Source: Alcaligenaceae bacterium
GTDB lineage: Bacteria; Pseudomonadota; Gammaproteobacteria; Burkholderiales; Burkholderiaceae_B
NCBI GenBank assembly: GCA_029265335.1
Contig: JAJUJN010000087.1
Location: 1-8,000 of the forward strand
Reading direction: 5' to 3'
Length of the DNA: 8,000 nt
Below, one piece after another: positions 6,643 to 8,000 of the stretch. Position numbers and translations under genes: made by a program. Numbering within the stretch: position 1 is the stretch's first letter; each line of letters starts with the position of its first letter. The notes beneath the pieces were generated by a model that did not search any database, was not told where the DNA came from, and saw only the letters and a list, made by a program, of their open reading frames with translations.

Positions 6643-8000
6643 CAGGCCAATTCATCCAGGTTGCGGCCGCGCAAGGCGGCACGAATATTGCGATCCATAC
6701 GTCGCGCGGCAAACTCGTCGGTTTCGGTAGAGACTGTTTCGATTTGCCGACGGATCGCCTCGGAATCACCGCATTGGCTCAATTCACTGAGGCGCGAGAG
6801 CTCCTTTTGGATTTTGCTCAGTTCATCGGTCGAAAGCAGATCGGCGTCTACCGCCAGGGCAGCCTCCACGGCCTCGCGCAAGCGCCTGGCCTCAACCTGC
6901 TGCTCGCGCAGCGCTCGTGCCTTCATGTCGGCCTCGGCGCTGCGCATGCCGTCGGCCAGCATCTCGGCCACTTCGTCGTCGGACAAACCGTAGGAAGGCT
7001 TGACGGCGATCGAGGCCTGGACACCGGTGCTTTCTTCGCGAGCGGTCACCGACAGCATGCCATCGGCATCCACCTGGAAGGTGACTTCGATACGGGCGGC
7101 GCCTGCCACCATCGGCGGAATGCCGCGCAGCTCGAAGCGCGCCAGCGAGCGGCAATCGCTCACCAGTTCGCGCTCGCCTTGCACGACATGAATCGCCATG
7201 GCAGTTTGACCGTCTTTGTAAGTGGTGAATTCCTGGGCCCGCGCCACCGGAATGGTGGTGTTGCGCGGAATCAGGCGTTCGACCAGACCTCCCATGGTTT
7301 CCAGACCCAGCGACAAGGGAATGACATCGAGCAACAACCAGTCTTCGCCGGGCGCGGCATTGCCGGCCAGCAGGTCGGCCTGCTTGGCTGCGCCCAGCGC
7401 CACCACTTCATCGGGGTCCAGGTTCACCAAAGGATCCTGGCCAAAAAACTCGCCCACGGCGCGACGGATCAGCGGCATGCGGGTGGCGCCACCCACCATC
7501 ACCACACCCTTCACGTCTGCCACGGCCAAGTCGGCATCGCGCAAGGCGCGGCGCGCGGTTTGCAAGGTGCGGCGCACCAGGGGCTCGACCAATTCAGCAA
7601 AACGCTCATGCGTGAGCGTGACAGCGTGCTCCTCACCGTTGATGGTGGCGCGCATTTGCACCTCACGATCGGCACTGGTCAACGCCTCGCGCGCCTCCCG
7701 GGCACTCACCAACAGCGTGCGTTCGGCTACGGGCGAGAGGTCGGCTAACTGCCGCTCTTGCTTGAACCATGACACCAGGAGCTCATCGAAATCGTCGCCA
7801 CCCAAGGCCGTGTCGCCACCGGTGGCCACCACTTCGAACACGCCCTTCGTGAGGCGCAGAATGGAAATATCGAAGGTGCCGCCGCCAAGGTCGTAAACCG
7901 CAATCGTCTTGCCTTCGGTCTTGTCCAGGCCGTAGGCGAGCGCGGCAGCCGTCGGCTCGTTGATGATGCGGAGCACTTCAAGACCGGCAATGCGGCCGGC
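6642..8000 (-). CDS. hscA: Fe-S assembly chaperone HscA (Hsp70 family), 5' part missing
   Basis: The C-terminal 452 residues of an Hsp70-class chaperone; the frame is open through base 8000, so about a quarter of a protein of roughly 620 residues lies outside. HscA works with HscB and ATP to act on IscU during cluster transfer. Visible: the nucleotide-binding segment [14 protein letters not shown], the phosphate loop [12 protein letters not shown] (about visible 37-48), [12 protein letters not shown] (about 167-178), the interdomain linker [13 protein letters not shown] (about 222-234), and the substrate-binding domain from [19 protein letters not shown] onward, then a helical lid. HscA rather than DnaK is indicated by the short lid without the long acidic or glycine-rich tail, the DELA end, and the coupled fdx downstream. 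The GTG codon at 7974-7976 is an internal Val, not a start. The stop TGA 6642-6644 overlaps the fdx start. Confidence 0.95.
   Translation of the reverse strand, partial: AGRIAGLEVLRIINEPTAAALAYGLDKTEGKTIAVYDLGGGTFDISILRLTKGVFEVVATGGDTALGGDDFDELLVSWFKQERQLADLSPVAERTLLVSAREAREALTSADREVQMRATINGEEHAVTLTHERFAELVEPLVRRTLQTARRALRDADLAVADVKGVVMVGGATRMPLIRRAVGEFFGQDPLVNLDPDEVVALGAAKQADLLAGNAAPGEDWLLLDVIPLSLGLETMGGLVERLIPRNTTIPVARAQEFTTYKDGQTAMAIHVVQGERELVSDCRSLARFELRGIPPMVAGAARIEVTFQVDADGMLSVTAREESTGVQASIAVKPSYGLSDDEVAEMLADGMRSAEADMKARALREQQVEARRLREAVEAALAVDADLLSTDELSKIQKELSRLSELSQCGDSEAIRRQIETVSTETDEFAARRMDRNIRAALRGRNLDELA

Noticed and set aside
6744..7748. A 334-codon plus-strand frame opposite hscA
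   Set aside because: Shadow of the hscA codon pattern; the product is rich in His, Gln and Gly with no recognisable motif, while hscA is unmistakable.

Overview
The window is GC-rich, densely packed bacterial chromosome. The end of an ISC-type iron-sulfur assembly operon (hscA then fdx), a class II lysyl-tRNA synthetase and a standard cyclopropane fatty acid synthase point to a beta- or gammaproteobacterium, more likely gamma; the genus cannot be read from the sequence. I see no tRNA, rRNA, insertion sequence, phage gene, CRISPR array or toxin-antitoxin pair. No gene-free stretch exceeds about 175 bases.

Layout: (1) 1-228, plus strand: the last 75 codons of lysS. (2) 225-1995, minus strand: a CitE/HpcH-type acyl-CoA lyase lies downstream of a two-hotdog MaoC/Meh-type hydratase. 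The lyase stop overlaps the lysS stop tail to tail. (3) 1996-2149: a divergent intergenic region with weak promoter-like sequences and a repeated heptamer. (4) 2150-4891, plus strand: a PaaI-like hotdog thioesterase, then after a 145-base spacer an SDR dehydrogenase of the peroxisomal multifunctional-enzyme type and a family III (CaiB/BaiF) CoA-transferase whose start lies 2 bases after the SDR stop. (5) 4934-6127, minus strand: cfa, convergent with the CoA-transferase. (6) 6301-8000, minus strand: fdx, preceded by hscA, which runs off the right edge. hscA and fdx overlap by one base.

The five central genes form an acyl-CoA catabolic island between housekeeping genes. A family III CoA-transferase, a MaoC/Meh-type hydratase and a CitE-type lyase are the three enzyme classes that turn itaconate (or mesaconate) into pyruvate and acetyl-CoA: CoA activation, hydration to citramalyl-CoA, and cleavage. 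Here they sit in two divergent arms, with a thioesterase and a 3-hydroxyacyl-CoA-dehydrogenase-like SDR not required by that textbook route. The C5-dicarboxylate assignment is the best hypothesis from gene content, but substrates are not proven. The SDR and CoA-transferase may form their own module acting on another acyl-CoA.

The remaining genes are ordinary. The points most worth checking are the pathway of the island, the tightly overlapping lysS/lyase convergence, the lack of iscX directly after fdx, and the hairpins and repeats in the intergenic regions. I found nothing that I would call a new type of system with confidence.
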